Shown one piece after another: positions 5,097-12,685 of a stretch of 25,739 bases of DNA. The notes under the pieces were generated by a model, which was not told the DNA's origin, ran no database searches, and worked only from the letters and a program-made list of their open reading frames with translations. Source of the DNA: CAZAIO01 sp964485235 (GTDB taxonomy: Bacteria > Chloroflexota > Dehalococcoidia > GIF9 > UBA5629); contig CAZAIO010000024.1 in assembly GCA_964485235.1 (NCBI GenBank), positions 1 through 25,739 on the forward strand. Direction: 5' to 3'. Numbering within the stretch: the stretch's first letter is position 1; every line of letters starts with the position of its first letter. Position numbers and translations under genes: made by a program.

Positions 5097-7859
5097 CTAA
5101 CCAGACTGGTCCCGGCAAAGCACACCGTTAATTTCTTCCATCAACTTGTTGATATCAAACGGTTTTTTTATATATCTGGTTTTGGCGTTTTTAAGAAACA
5201 CTTTTGTATCTGCCCCCAGAATATCCCCGGTGATGAACAGTATCTTTTCGCCCAGGTCCGGTGTAATTTTTTTTACATGGTTATAAAGCGTGATACCGCT
5301 CATGCCCGGCATTTTTATATCCGTTAAAATGAGATCGTATTTTGTATTCTTTATTTTCGCCAGCGCAGTATTTGCATCCTCAACGGTTTCCACTTCATGT
5401 CCTGCCTCAATCAGCACCTGTTTTAAAAAGGCATCTATCGATACTTCATCGTCTACTACCAGTATCTTTGCTCTGGCTACAGGCATGGGTTTCTGCATAC
5501 CCTCTTTCACTTGTTTTTTCTGTTCTATCTTGGATAACACGGGTAATTCAACAAAAAAGGTGGCTCCTTTTCCCATCTGGCTCTCAACGAACATTTTGCC
5601 GCCATGTTCACTTATTATTTGATGGCATATACTGAGCCCCAGTCCGGTACCCTCTCCCGGTTCCTTAGTGGTGAAGAAGGGATCAAATATTCTCTCCATG
5701 TTTTCACTGGCTACGCCAGGTCCATTATCTTTAATTGATATCCGAATGATATCATCCAGATATTTGGTTGTTATAATGAGATGCCCCTTGCCATGGGCAT
5801 GCTTCATCTCCCACTCGGCATTTATAATCAGATTGAGGAACACCTGCTGAAGCTGTCCGCTATTTGCTACAGTAAGGGGCAGATCGGGATCAAGACGGGT
5901 GGTCAATTTGATATTGTTCGTCTCCATGGAGTACCTGCGGAGGACAAGGGTGGTCTCCAGTATCTCATTGATACTGACATATTCCCGCTCCGGCTTCTGC
6001 TTTCGAGCAAAGGTAAGCAGCCTCTTCACGATGTCGGCAACGCGCTGAGCACCATCATCTATCACATCCACTGCCTCCCTGATATCCGGAGGCACATCCA
6101 TTTTCTGCAGGAGTTGTGCGTAGCCGATTACGCCCGTGAGCGGGTTGTTGATCTCGTGGCCTATGCCCGATGCCATTTCCCCTATGGCAGCCATACGGCT
6201 GTTCAACTGGGCTTTCTGTTCCATCAGCTTTTTCTGTGCTTCTATTTTTTTACGCTCAGTGATGTCTTTTGTGATCGTAACAAATCCCATTGGATTCCCA
6301 TCGTTGTCTCGTATCAACGCTGTACTTAATTTAGCAGCGAATCTTCTACGATTTTTAGTTAATAAAGTGAACTCAACCACACCACTATAGCCCACTGCCA
6401 GAGTCTTTCTCATGTTTTCATATGCCAGATGACGGTCTTTATCTACTATTAACTCCAGGAAATTTTTACCGATAAGTTGCTCTTTACTGTTGTACTTATG
6501 CAGCCGAACCACTGCCTTATTAAGATCAAGTACCGTTCCGTCCAGATCGGTGATGGTAATGCCATCGGTCACCGACTCAAATATAAGGCGCAATTTCTCT
6601 TCCGAGGCTTTCAGTAACTCTTCAGACTGCTTGCGTTCAGTGATATCTCTCCCGATCCCCAATATTGCATAAGGTTTCCCGTTTCTGTAAACAGCGGTTT
6701 CTTTGGTCTCTACATAAACATAGTCGCCGTTTTTACATTTTAAACGGTATTCACTCAGGTATTTCTGTGTACCGGTTTTTCTTATTTCTCGAAGCACTTT
6801 AGCAGCCGTGGAAATCTGGTCCCTGCTTATTATCGATGTAAAATTATGCCCGATGATTTCTTCCTTTTTATATCCGAGCAGGATCAATACAGCGACATTT
6901 ACTTCGATGAAATTTCCTTTAAAATCATGGAGATATACCAGATCATTCGAACGGTCCAGGAGCGCCTGATAGCGTTCATCGCTCTCTCGTAGTGCCGTTT
7001 CGGACTGTTTAAGCTGCGTTATATCGGTAAACGTCGTATATACCTGATATGGTCTGTCTTCCCCCGGCCTGAATTGCGGGACAGCATCGACAAGTATCCA
7101 GCGATAGCTTTCTTCAGACGGGTGAAAAATACCCATGACTGTATTCATTACAGGTTTTCCAGTCTGCAGTGCTATTTTTGAAGGATGAGTCTCAGACGGG
7201 AACTCCGTGCCGTCTTCGTGTATTGCCCTCCATCGTGCATCAACAGATGTTCGTTCGATCATCTGGTCAATGGTCAAGCCAAGGATTCGCTCTGCGGCTG
7301 GATTGGCTGCGACAATCTTTCCGTGTGCATCCTGATACAACACTCCCTGAACCATAGTCTCAAATAAAATACGATGTTTCTCCTCGCTCTGCTCACTTTT
7401 CTGCTGCAATAGTAGATCCAGCTTCATATGAGCTGTGACATCACGTATATTGCATTGAATAATTCGCGATCCATCAACCTGATATGCATTGGATACAAAT
7501 TCTACGTCGATGAGTCGTTTGTCTTTCGTTTCGAGGGGAAAACAGTTGTATCGAATGTAATTTTTTTGTTGCAACTCCGTATAGGCTATTTTGCTGGCAT
7601 CGATGTCCTTGAATGCTCCGATTTCCCAGAGTTGTTTACCCAGGAGTTCCTTCCGCGTATATCCCAGCAGGTCTATAACAAACGGATTGGCATCGATAAT
7701 GTGACCGGTATCTCCGTTCAGAATCAGAATTCCGTCCTGGGCTGCTTCAAACAGACGCCGATACTTCAACTCGGAGTCTGTTAACCGCTGTTTCGTTGTC
7801 TTGTGCCGGATATCTGCTTTGGCAATGGTCTCCGCCTCTTTTTTACTATCGTTCTTCAC
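5097..7859 (-). CDS. soluble hybrid histidine kinase (4 PAS, HisKA, HATPase, receiver)
   Basis: This 920-residue cytoplasmic kinase has no membrane segment. In order it has PAS1 (about 30-145), PAS2 (162-285), PAS3 (292-410), PAS4 (420-538), HisKA with His568 (GIGHEINNPLTGVIGY), and HATPase_c with N680, the G1 box DNGPG (711-715), the F box FDPFFTTK and the G2 box GEGTGLGLS (735-743). A C-terminal receiver domain (about 797-915) has D803/D804, phospho-acceptor Asp847, T877 and Lys899. A start at GTG 7859 is supported by GAGGT five bases before it, which overlaps the stop region of the HTH gene upstream (10-base gap). The kinase presumably senses a cytoplasmic ligand or redox state and passes phosphate to its own receiver and then to another protein. 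PAS1 is about two-thirds identical to the PAS of the kinase at 8557-10218, while the other domains are unrelated in layout. Confidence 0.95.
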   Translation of the reverse strand: MKNDSKKEAETIAKADIRHKTTKQRLTDSELKYRRLFEAAQDGILILNGDTGHIIDANPFVIDLLGYTRKELLGKQLWEIGAFKDIDASKIAYTELQQKNYIRYNCFPLETKDKRLIDVEFVSNAYQVDGSRIIQCNIRDVTAHMKLDLLLQQKSEQSEEKHRILFETMVQGVLYQDAHGKIVAANPAAERILGLTIDQMIERTSVDARWRAIHEDGTEFPSETHPSKIALQTGKPVMNTVMGIFHPSEESYRWILVDAVPQFRPGEDRPYQVYTTFTDITQLKQSETALRESDERYQALLDRSNDLVYLHDFKGNFIEVNVAVLILLGYKKEEIIGHNFTSIISRDQISTAAKVLREIRKTGTQKYLSEYRLKCKNGDYVYVETKETAVYRNGKPYAILGIGRDITERKQSEELLKASEEKLRLIFESVTDGITITDLDGTVLDLNKAVVRLHKYNSKEQLIGKNFLELIVDKDRHLAYENMRKTLAVGYSGVVEFTLLTKNRRRFAAKLSTALIRDNDGNPMGFVTITKDITERKKIEAQKKLMEQKAQLNSRMAAIGEMASGIGHEINNPLTGVIGYAQLLQKMDVPPDIREAVDVIDDGAQRVADIVKRLLTFARKQKPEREYVSINEILETTLVLRRYSMETNNIKLTTRLDPDLPLTVANSGQLQQVFLNLIINAEWEMKHAHGKGHLIITTKYLDDIIRISIKDNGPGVASENMERIFDPFFTTKEPGEGTGLGLSICHQIISEHGGKMFVESQMGKGATFFVELPVLSKIEQKKQVKEGMQKPMPVARAKILVVDDEVSIDAFLKQVLIEAGHEVETVEDANTALAKIKNTKYDLILTDIKMPGMSGITLYNHVKKITPDLGEKILFITGDILGADTKVFLKNAKTRYIKKPFDINKLMEEINGVLCRDQSG

Positions 7860-7869
7860 TTTGCACCTC

Positions 7870-8133
7870 TCATCTCAACGAGAGCACCCGGTTTGTTTTT
7901 ATCTGCTCAATTTTATTGCTCTGACTGTGTGTTTTTGTGATTCGGTAAGCCTCTACCGCACATGCAACTATTTCATCTTTAGTGAATAGTCTCCACTGCC
8001 TCCTGTCCCTACACTCAGGTTCTTTGAATATTCCTTCCTTTAACCGGCGAAAGAAAGTAGTCCTGCTAAGGCCAATCATTCGGCAGGCCTCAGCGGTTCT
8101 ATAATATGTTTGACCATTTATTTCTACAGGCAT
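7870..8133 (-). CDS. MerR-like helix-turn-helix protein (copy 1)
   Basis: This 87-residue protein has a winged HTH of the MerR/excisionase type. YYRTAEACRMIGLSRTTFFR (residues 10-29) is the helix-turn-helix, and RDRRQWRLFTKDEI (42-55) is the wing and following helix. There is no sensor domain. It lies 10 bases before the hybrid kinase gene and is surely co-transcribed with it. It is about 70% identical to the protein at 10262-10492, but its C-terminus is 11 residues longer because that copy has TAA where this one has CAG at codon 77. It probably binds DNA, perhaps the GGATAT/ATATCC element just upstream. The partnership with the kinase is inferred from the repeated gene order. Confidence 0.85.
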   Translation of the reverse strand: MPVEINGQTYYRTAEACRMIGLSRTTFFRRLKEGIFKEPECRDRRQWRLFTKDEIVACAVEAYRITKTHSQSNKIEQIKTNRVLSLR

Positions 8134-8157
8134 TTTCGCTCACGTCTAATCGTACAT

Positions 8158-8195
8158 GGATATATTCTGACATACTTTACAAATTCCACATATCC
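8158..8195 (-). repeat. conserved inverted-repeat element upstream of HTH copy 1
   Basis: GGATAT and ATATCC arms flank 26 bases, giving a 38-bp element that ends 24 bases before the HTH start. The same arms with the same 26-base spacing occur upstream of HTH copy 2 at 10517-10554. Homology between the two loci stops just beyond the outer arm. A role as operator or promoter is inference. Confidence 0.55.
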
Positions 8196-8210
8196 CCTTT
8201 TTTATTTGCT

Positions 8211-8588
8211 TTAATTGGACACTCCCAGGGCTTTTTGAATAGATTCCAATAGTTCATCATTATCAACAGGCTTCTGGAAAAAGGCGTATGCTCCGGCATT
8301 GATAGCCCGTTCCTTGTAAGTCGCTGCATCACGAGCAGTAAGAATAATAACGGGAATATGGGCAACAGGGAGAAGCGATTTCAATCGTTCCATAACGGTT
8401 AAACCATCGCCGCCAGGCAGACCAATATCAAGAATGATGACATCCGGCTCTTCTTTTCGGGCAACGCTAATAGCTGAGATAGCATCAGCAGCAAAGACCA
8501 CGTCGTAGCCATTAGCTTTCAATCGTATGTGCATCCCCCGCAACATGTCTTTATCGTCATCCACTATGAGGACTTTTCGTCCACTCAT
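8211..8588 (-). CDS. single-domain response regulator (CheY-like)
   Basis: This is a 125-residue receiver domain with no output domain. Acidic residues D10-D12 (IVDDDKD), phospho-acceptor Asp54 (VIILDIGLPGGDGL), T84 (IILTARD) and Lys106 (FFQKPVD) are all present. The start at 8588 (MSGRKVLIVDD) has GGAGG five bases upstream; an ATG at 8600 has none. The gene starts 32 bases inside the end of the kinase gene at 8557-10218, so the two are translationally coupled and the kinase is its likely phosphodonor. With no output domain it should act by protein contact or as a phosphate relay, possibly with the hybrid kinase encoded downstream. Confidence 0.93.
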   Translation of the reverse strand: MSGRKVLIVDDDKDMLRGMHIRLKANGYDVVFAADAISAISVARKEEPDVIILDIGLPGGDGLTVMERLKSLLPVAHIPVIILTARDAATYKERAINAGAYAFFQKPVDNDELLESIQKALGVSN

Positions 8589-10218
8589 ATAAACCTCCAT
8601 TTTTATGTAATGCTATTTTCATTAAGTCCTCGATATCATCTACAACTTTATCATTCACGAGTTCTTTCGATAGGCTTTTATCCCCCATCAAGCGGATATT
8701 CAGCAATGTGAAGGAAACCTCTGGATTGAGCCCTGAATCTTGAAGGCTCCGGCATTCCGCCAACTTATGATGAAGCTGCTCTACCAATACCCGTGCACTA
8801 TCTTTATTGACACAGGCTACAATGAAGAAAAACTCTTTGGACATTGTATGTGGTACTCTGGGCAAGAGCACGACTAGATTGGGAAGCACACATTTCTGTA
8901 GAACACTCCAGGCGTCCCGCAGTGCTGCTTCATCGGGTTTCCTCTTTAGCGGATGGTTTTCATTGTGGGATATCTCCACCGTAATAAGGGCGACAGAATG
9001 TGTTATCAGGTCGGCCGCTTTGACGATAGAATCAAGCTGGCGTTCCAGTGAAAAGACAGGCAAGGTAAAGGAAAAGGTGCTCCCGTGCCCTGGTCGGCTT
9101 TTCACCCAGATCCGTCCGCCATGACTGGAAACTAACTCTTTGCATATATAGAGACCGATCCCAAAACCGGTCCCATTTATTTCGTTTTGACCTTCTATCT
9201 GGTATAGGTAGTCAAAGATCTTCTTCTGCTCCGCGAGTGCAATACCAGGTCCGCTATCGATCACAGATATACGAAGGAATCCGCCATTTTGATTCGATAT
9301 CCGTGCCTGTACACGAATATTTCCCTTTTCAGGTGAGAATTTAATAGCGTTACTCAGGAGATTATCAAGAATCTGCTGAACACGGCCCGGATCGGCACAG
9401 ACAGGGGGAAGGTTATCAGGAACGTCGAAGGATACGACTAAGTTTTTGGTATTAACAAGCTGGAATGTTTTAGTTATTTGCGATACCAATTCAGGCAGAT
9501 AGACACAACGAAGGTCAACGATTAGTTTGCCTGACTCAGCGCGGGTGACTTCCAGAAGATCACTGACCATAGTTCGGAGTGCGTTAACACTTCTTAGAAT
9601 AACGAGTAAATAATCACGTTGCTCAGCGCTAAGATCACCTGCCAGCCCGTCCAACAGAATCGTGACAAACTGGTGAATAGGAGTCAGAGGAGAGCGCAGT
9701 TCGTGTGACATCCGTGAAAGAAATTCATCCCTTATTTGTAGCTGTTGTTGCTGGTTTTCCTTCAGTGCATCCTCTGCCTCCTTGCGCTCGGTGATATCCC
9801 GGATATTGCACTGAATCACTTCCGTAGTAGCATCAACTAAATAGACATTGCTGACAAACTCTACATTAATCAACTTGCCCTTCTTAGTTTCGAGCGGCAA
9901 GTCTTCGTAACGAATATAGCCCTGTCTCTGCAATTCCACAAAAGCTGACTTGGCTATCTGAGTATTATCGAATGGGCCCACTTCCCAGAGCCTCTTCCCT
10001 AAAAATTCCTTCCTGGAATACCCAAGCATTTCAATTAAAAAAGGATTAACATCGGTAATTTGTGCTGTTTTTGAGTCGAGGATCAGAATTCCGTCCTGAG
10101 CTGTTTCAAACAGACGCCGATACTTCAGTTCGGAGTCTTTTAACCGCTGTGCCGTTGTCTTGCGCCGGGTACCTGCTTTCGCAATGGACTCCGTCTCATT
10201 TTTACTATCGTTCTTCAC
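8557..10218 (-). CDS. PAS histidine kinase with GGDEF-like C-terminal domain
   Basis: This is a 553-residue soluble kinase: PAS (about 30-145), coiled linker, HisKA with His172 (FLSRMSHELRSPLTPIHQF), and HATPase_c with N290, the G1 box DSGPG (321-325) and the G2 box GTGFGIGL (349-356). Residues from about 405 to 510 do not belong to a standard kinase. Their order (THSVALITVEISHNE, then NLVVLLPRVPHTMSKEFFFI, VACVNKDSARVLVEQLHHKL and a final NPEVSFTLLNI strand) matches the secondary structure of a GGDEF domain that has lost the GGDEF motif. It would not make cyclic di-GMP. The GTG start at 10218 has GGAGGT five bases before it. Its PAS and N-terminus are the sister copy of those at 7859. It follows the HTH gene at 10262 by 43 bases and overlaps the response regulator. 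Confidence 0.94.
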   Translation of the reverse strand: MKNDSKNETESIAKAGTRRKTTAQRLKDSELKYRRLFETAQDGILILDSKTAQITDVNPFLIEMLGYSRKEFLGKRLWEVGPFDNTQIAKSAFVELQRQGYIRYEDLPLETKKGKLINVEFVSNVYLVDATTEVIQCNIRDITERKEAEDALKENQQQQLQIRDEFLSRMSHELRSPLTPIHQFVTILLDGLAGDLSAEQRDYLLVILRSVNALRTMVSDLLEVTRAESGKLIVDLRCVYLPELVSQITKTFQLVNTKNLVVSFDVPDNLPPVCADPGRVQQILDNLLSNAIKFSPEKGNIRVQARISNQNGGFLRISVIDSGPGIALAEQKKIFDYLYQIEGQNEINGTGFGIGLYICKELVSSHGGRIWVKSRPGHGSTFSFTLPVFSLERQLDSIVKAADLITHSVALITVEISHNENHPLKRKPDEAALRDAWSVLQKCVLPNLVVLLPRVPHTMSKEFFFIVACVNKDSARVLVEQLHHKLAECRSLQDSGLNPEVSFTLLNIRLMGDKSLSKELVNDKVVDDIEDLMKIALHKNGGLYEWTKSPHSG

Positions 10219-10261
10219 TTCGCACCTCCCACCTCGAAAAGAACGCCCGGTTTATATTTAT

Positions 10262-10492
10262 TTACTCAAATTTATCGCTCTGGCCGTGTATTTTTATGAT
10301 TCGGTGAGCCTCTGTCTTGAATGCAGCTATTTCGTCTACAGTAAATAGTCTCCACTGCCTCCTATCCCTATGCCCGGATTCCTTTAATATTCCTTCCTTT
10401 AACCAGCGAAAAAACGTTGTCCTGCTGAGGCCAACTATTCGGCAGACCTCAGCAGTTCTATAATATGTGTGACCATTCATTTCTACAGGCAT
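10262..10492 (-). CDS. MerR-like helix-turn-helix protein (copy 2)
   Basis: This 76-residue winged HTH protein is a paralogue of the one at 7870-8133. YYRTAEVCRIVGLSRTTFFR (residues 10-29) is the HTH and RDRRQWRLFTVDEI (42-55) the wing. The reading frame ends at TAA where copy 1 continues for 11 codons; the DNA beyond the stop still lines up with copy 1 without gaps. It is the first gene of the kinase-regulator operon. It should bind DNA as a small dimer, and its own upstream inverted repeat is the obvious candidate site. Confidence 0.85.
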   Translation of the reverse strand: MPVEMNGHTYYRTAEVCRIVGLSRTTFFRWLKEGILKESGHRDRRQWRLFTVDEIAAFKTEAHRIIKIHGQSDKFE

Positions 10493-10516
10493 ATTCGCTC
10501 ACCTTTAAAAGTGTCT

Positions 10517-10554
10517 GGATATAGTCTGGCATACTTCACACGTTTCGTATATCC
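10517..10554 (-). repeat. conserved inverted-repeat element upstream of HTH copy 2
   Basis: This is the second copy of the GGATAT-N26-ATATCC element. It lies 24 bases before the HTH copy 2 start, the same distance as in copy 1, and it is offset from copy 1 by exactly 2359 bases, as are the HTH and kinase starts. The inner GAAGTATGCCAGACT-like core is also shared with few changes. Confidence 0.55.
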
Positions 10555-10560
10555 CTCGTT

Positions 10561-10581
10561 AGTACCGGTATTACCAGTACT
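10561..10581. promoter_or_regulatory. 21-bp palindrome, possible operator
   Basis: The arms AGTACCGGTA and TACCAGTACT are complementary at 9 of 10 positions around a central T. A further half-site, TATAGTACTTT, lies at 10595-10605. The site is upstream of HTH copy 2 only and has no counterpart at copy 1. It could bind a dimeric regulator of the whole kinase operon. Confidence 0.4.
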
Positions 10582-10669
10582 TTAGTCCTATTTATATAGT
10601 ACTTTACCTGTTATGCTGATGAAATGAATACGAGTGGATAATTAAAACGTTGTTCTTATCGGCAAAGCA

Positions 10670-11107
10670 TTAAACGATACCGCAGGACTTTTCTACAACT
10701 TTATGGTTCGACAGGAATCTATCCATAGCTTGCTTTATCGTTTCCTGGTCCTTGGTAAGTACAATAATCTGCCCGTTGTTTAGTGTTCCGCTTATGCTAT
10801 ATATACCTGCCGATGTGATTGCAATTTGTTTGCCGTCAACGACAGCACCTGCCCCGTCGATTGAAATCGAATCGCCGGCAAGTGAAATACAGGAAATCTC
10901 GGAATCATCATAATCTGAATCTTCATCCTCGTCATTATATGATGCAGTAACGAGACCATCTAAAGCGATCGAACTGCTTGCCGGTAAGCTGTCAGTTGTA
11001 CCGGGTGTTTTCATAGTACTTGTAGACCCTAACGGCCCGAACGTACAGGCCGTTACAGAACAGATAAGCGCCAAAACCATTAGTAATGTAATAATTCTTT
11101 TCATCAT
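10670..11107 (-). CDS. truncated carbohydrate-binding-type lipoprotein (Cthe_2159/DUF4353-like)
   Basis: The 145-residue product starts with a lipoprotein signal (MMKRIITLLMVLALICSVTAC) and a Thr/Ser/Pro-rich linker. Next comes a stretch typical of the N-terminus of Cthe_2159-like carbohydrate-binding proteins: ASYNDEDEDSDYDDSEISC, ISLAGDSISIDGAGAVVDG, ITSAGIYSISGTLNNGQIIV. In that family the chain continues for hundreds of residues as a beta-helix. Here it stops after about 30 unrelated residues (TIKQAMDRFLSNHKVVEKSC), so most of the helix is missing. The start at ATG 11107 is six bases after AAGGTGA. It may be a decayed gene or a domesticated short form; nothing downstream looks like the lost part. 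Confidence 0.75.
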   Translation of the reverse strand: MMKRIITLLMVLALICSVTACTFGPLGSTSTMKTPGTTDSLPASSSIALDGLVTASYNDEDEDSDYDDSEISCISLAGDSISIDGAGAVVDGKQIAITSAGIYSISGTLNNGQIIVLTKDQETIKQAMDRFLSNHKVVEKSCGIV

Positions 11108-11423
11108 ATTCAATCACCTTGCTTACAGGATAATAGTCAATTATTAAAATATTATTAAAGCGCTTTCATGCATATACAGCGCCTTTCGCGATACGGCTAT
11201 AGGGTCATTTACCTGATTCGGAAACAGCAGAAAAACCGCAGAATAATACGTTATGGTACAATGCTCAAACAGATCGTTATTAGGGAACCCTTCAATAAGG
11301 AGATTTATATCTCACGGCGCACGGTATACGGGTTAAAAAACCGGCCGATAAACCGGGTACTGCATAATATCCTTACTTTATTTCAGTTTTGAAGAATACA
11401 GGAAAAAAGGAGGTAACAAAACC
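11108..11423. other. intergenic region between divergent lipoprotein and cupin genes
   Basis: I find no supported gene here. A possible minus-strand -10, TATTAT, lies in the AT-rich stretch near 11120-11140 and could serve the lipoprotein gene. On the plus strand an extended -10, TGGTACAAT (11254-11262), has no clear -35 and could serve the cupin gene with a leader of about 150 bases. A 74-codon plus frame at 11168-11392 is very basic, lacks a ribosome binding site and looks non-coding. Confidence 0.4.
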
Positions 11424-11834
11424 GTGGTTGAAAGAAAATATGGCAAGTATGTGATCACACACTCAATAGAAGAGGTAGAACCGGGACCTGCCATAAATAT
11501 AATCGGCGAAAGAGATTTTAATTCCGATTTTTCCATTGTCTACCTGCCTATAAGAAAGCCTATGGTCGTAGAATCGTTTCCACATAAACATGACTTCGAT
11601 ATCTACTTGACATTTCTTGGATTTAATCCTGACGGCCTGGAAGATTTAGGAGGGGAAATTGAAGTATTTCTCGGAGAGGAGCAGGAAAAATATATGATAA
11701 CATCTCCTACCTCTATATATATTCCAAAAGGATTTATCCATAGTCCCACAAATATTATCAAGGTCGACAGCCCTATCCTGTTGATCCATGCAACCCTTGC
11801 CCCCAGATATATTAAAATTCATAAACCGGAGTAA
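11424..11834 (+). CDS. cupin-fold protein
   Basis: The 136-residue protein reads as a single small cupin barrel. The first cupin motif is represented by SFPHKHDFDIYLTFLG (His54, His56) and the second by SPTSIYIPKGFIHSP (His106), which would bind a metal. Between them is a strand pair, GGEIEVFLGEEQEKYMIT. Small cupins of this kind include isomerases, oxygenases and plain ligand-binding proteins, so the reaction cannot be named. The usual glutamate of motif 1 is not obvious, and D57 may replace it. The GTG start at 11424 is nine bases after a strong AAAAGGAGGT. The gene stands alone. Confidence 0.8.
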   Translation: MVERKYGKYVITHSIEEVEPGPAINIIGERDFNSDFSIVYLPIRKPMVVESFPHKHDFDIYLTFLGFNPDGLEDLGGEIEVFLGEEQEKYMITSPTSIYIPKGFIHSPTNIIKVDSPILLIHATLAPRYIKIHKPE

Positions 11835-11945
11835 GAAACTGAGATAATTATTTACGTTTGTTCAGATCGATTTAAAGAGAAAATGTTTCGGTCACACTGT
11901 ATCCCGGGACATTATTTTCATATATCGGGATTACGCTTTCGATTG

Positions 11946-11980
11946 AAAAAAAGCCGCATCAATCACATGATCGATGCGGC
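11946..11980 (-). terminator. Rho-independent terminator of the SHOCT protein gene
   Basis: On the minus strand GCCGCATC and GATGCGGC form a perfect 8-bp stem with a 12-base loop, followed directly by seven T residues (complement of the A-run at 11946-11952). It lies about 120 bases after the stop of the minus-strand gene at 12098. Confidence 0.7.
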
Positions 11981-12097
11981 AACGTATTAAAGGAGAATAT
12001 ATTCAGTATTCTGCTATACCTTCATTTACATCAGGTATACTTCACGATAAAAACGTGGCTATACATTTTATTATCTACAGCCTGTTTTCATATTTCC

Positions 12098-12451
12098 TTA
12101 TAACAGGTCTTTCTTTTTATCTTCGAACTCTTCTTTACTGATTTCGCCGCGTGCATATCGCTCTTTCAAAATCTCAACGGCCGATGAGGAACGCATCGAA
12201 CCGGTATGGCCGGTCGAAGAACCCAGAGAACGGACCAATGTAACCAGTCCCCATATAACCAGTCCCCAGAAAACGACTACCAGAACAGGCATCAACCACC
12301 AGAATCCCATACCTCCCATCATAGAAGGTCCCATCATTCCCCAGCCATCATACCGCCAACCTCCGAACACAGCCGACATAATCGCACCTACAAATAAAAC
12401 AGCAATTACAACGCTCCCGATAATAATCCCTATTTTCAAACCTCTGTTCAT
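12098..12451 (-). CDS. SHOCT-domain membrane protein
   Basis: This 117-residue protein has two membrane helices (about residues 7-30 and 50-73) separated by a Gly/Met/Trp-rich loop (WGMMGPSMMGGMGFWW). A C-terminal SHOCT motif (SAVEILKERYARGEISKEEF, about 90-110) follows. SHOCT motifs are short helical segments at protein ends, often in membrane or stress-linked proteins, and probably mediate oligomerisation. The role here is unknown; methionine-rich loops sometimes bind copper, but that is speculation. GGCGAGG precedes the ATG. A terminator follows at 11946-11980, so it is probably monocistronic. Confidence 0.88.
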   Translation of the reverse strand: MNRGLKIGIIIGSVVIAVLFVGAIMSAVFGGWRYDGWGMMGPSMMGGMGFWWLMPVLVVVFWGLVIWGLVTLVRSLGSSTGHTGSMRSSSAVEILKERYARGEISKEEFEDKKKDLL

Positions 12452-12630
12452 ACCTCGCCCCCCTATACAAACTATTCACATTATCCGTAAAATACATTAA
12501 ATAATCTGTAACCTGAGTCATAAAAAAATGTTCCTTTACAGTCGAGATCATTCAGAAATAATCACATCGGTCGCCGGATAATATTCTGTAAACTATAATG
12601 CACTAAAAAGACAGAACGGGAGAAAGACCA

Positions 12631-12659
12631 TTGTCAGTAGTGGTCGCATAGCTTATAAT
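12631..12659 (+). promoter_or_regulatory. sigma-70-type promoter of the UspA gene
   Basis: TTGTCA (12631-12636) and a perfect TATAAT (12654-12659) are separated by 17 bases. The expected transcript start near 12666 gives a 20-base leader that contains the ribosome binding site GGAAGGGAA. Confidence 0.7.
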
Positions 12660-12685
12660 TGATAACATACCGGAAGGGAAGTGTT

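Noticed and set aside
5781..6329. 182-codon plus-strand frame inside the hybrid kinase gene
   Set aside because: Antisense to the HisKA and HATPase domains, which have all their catalytic motifs on the minus strand.
11168..11392. 74-codon basic open frame between the truncated lipoprotein and cupin genes
   Set aside because: No ribosome binding site, very high Arg/Lys/Ile content typical of AT-rich non-coding DNA, and it would lie across the likely cupin leader.
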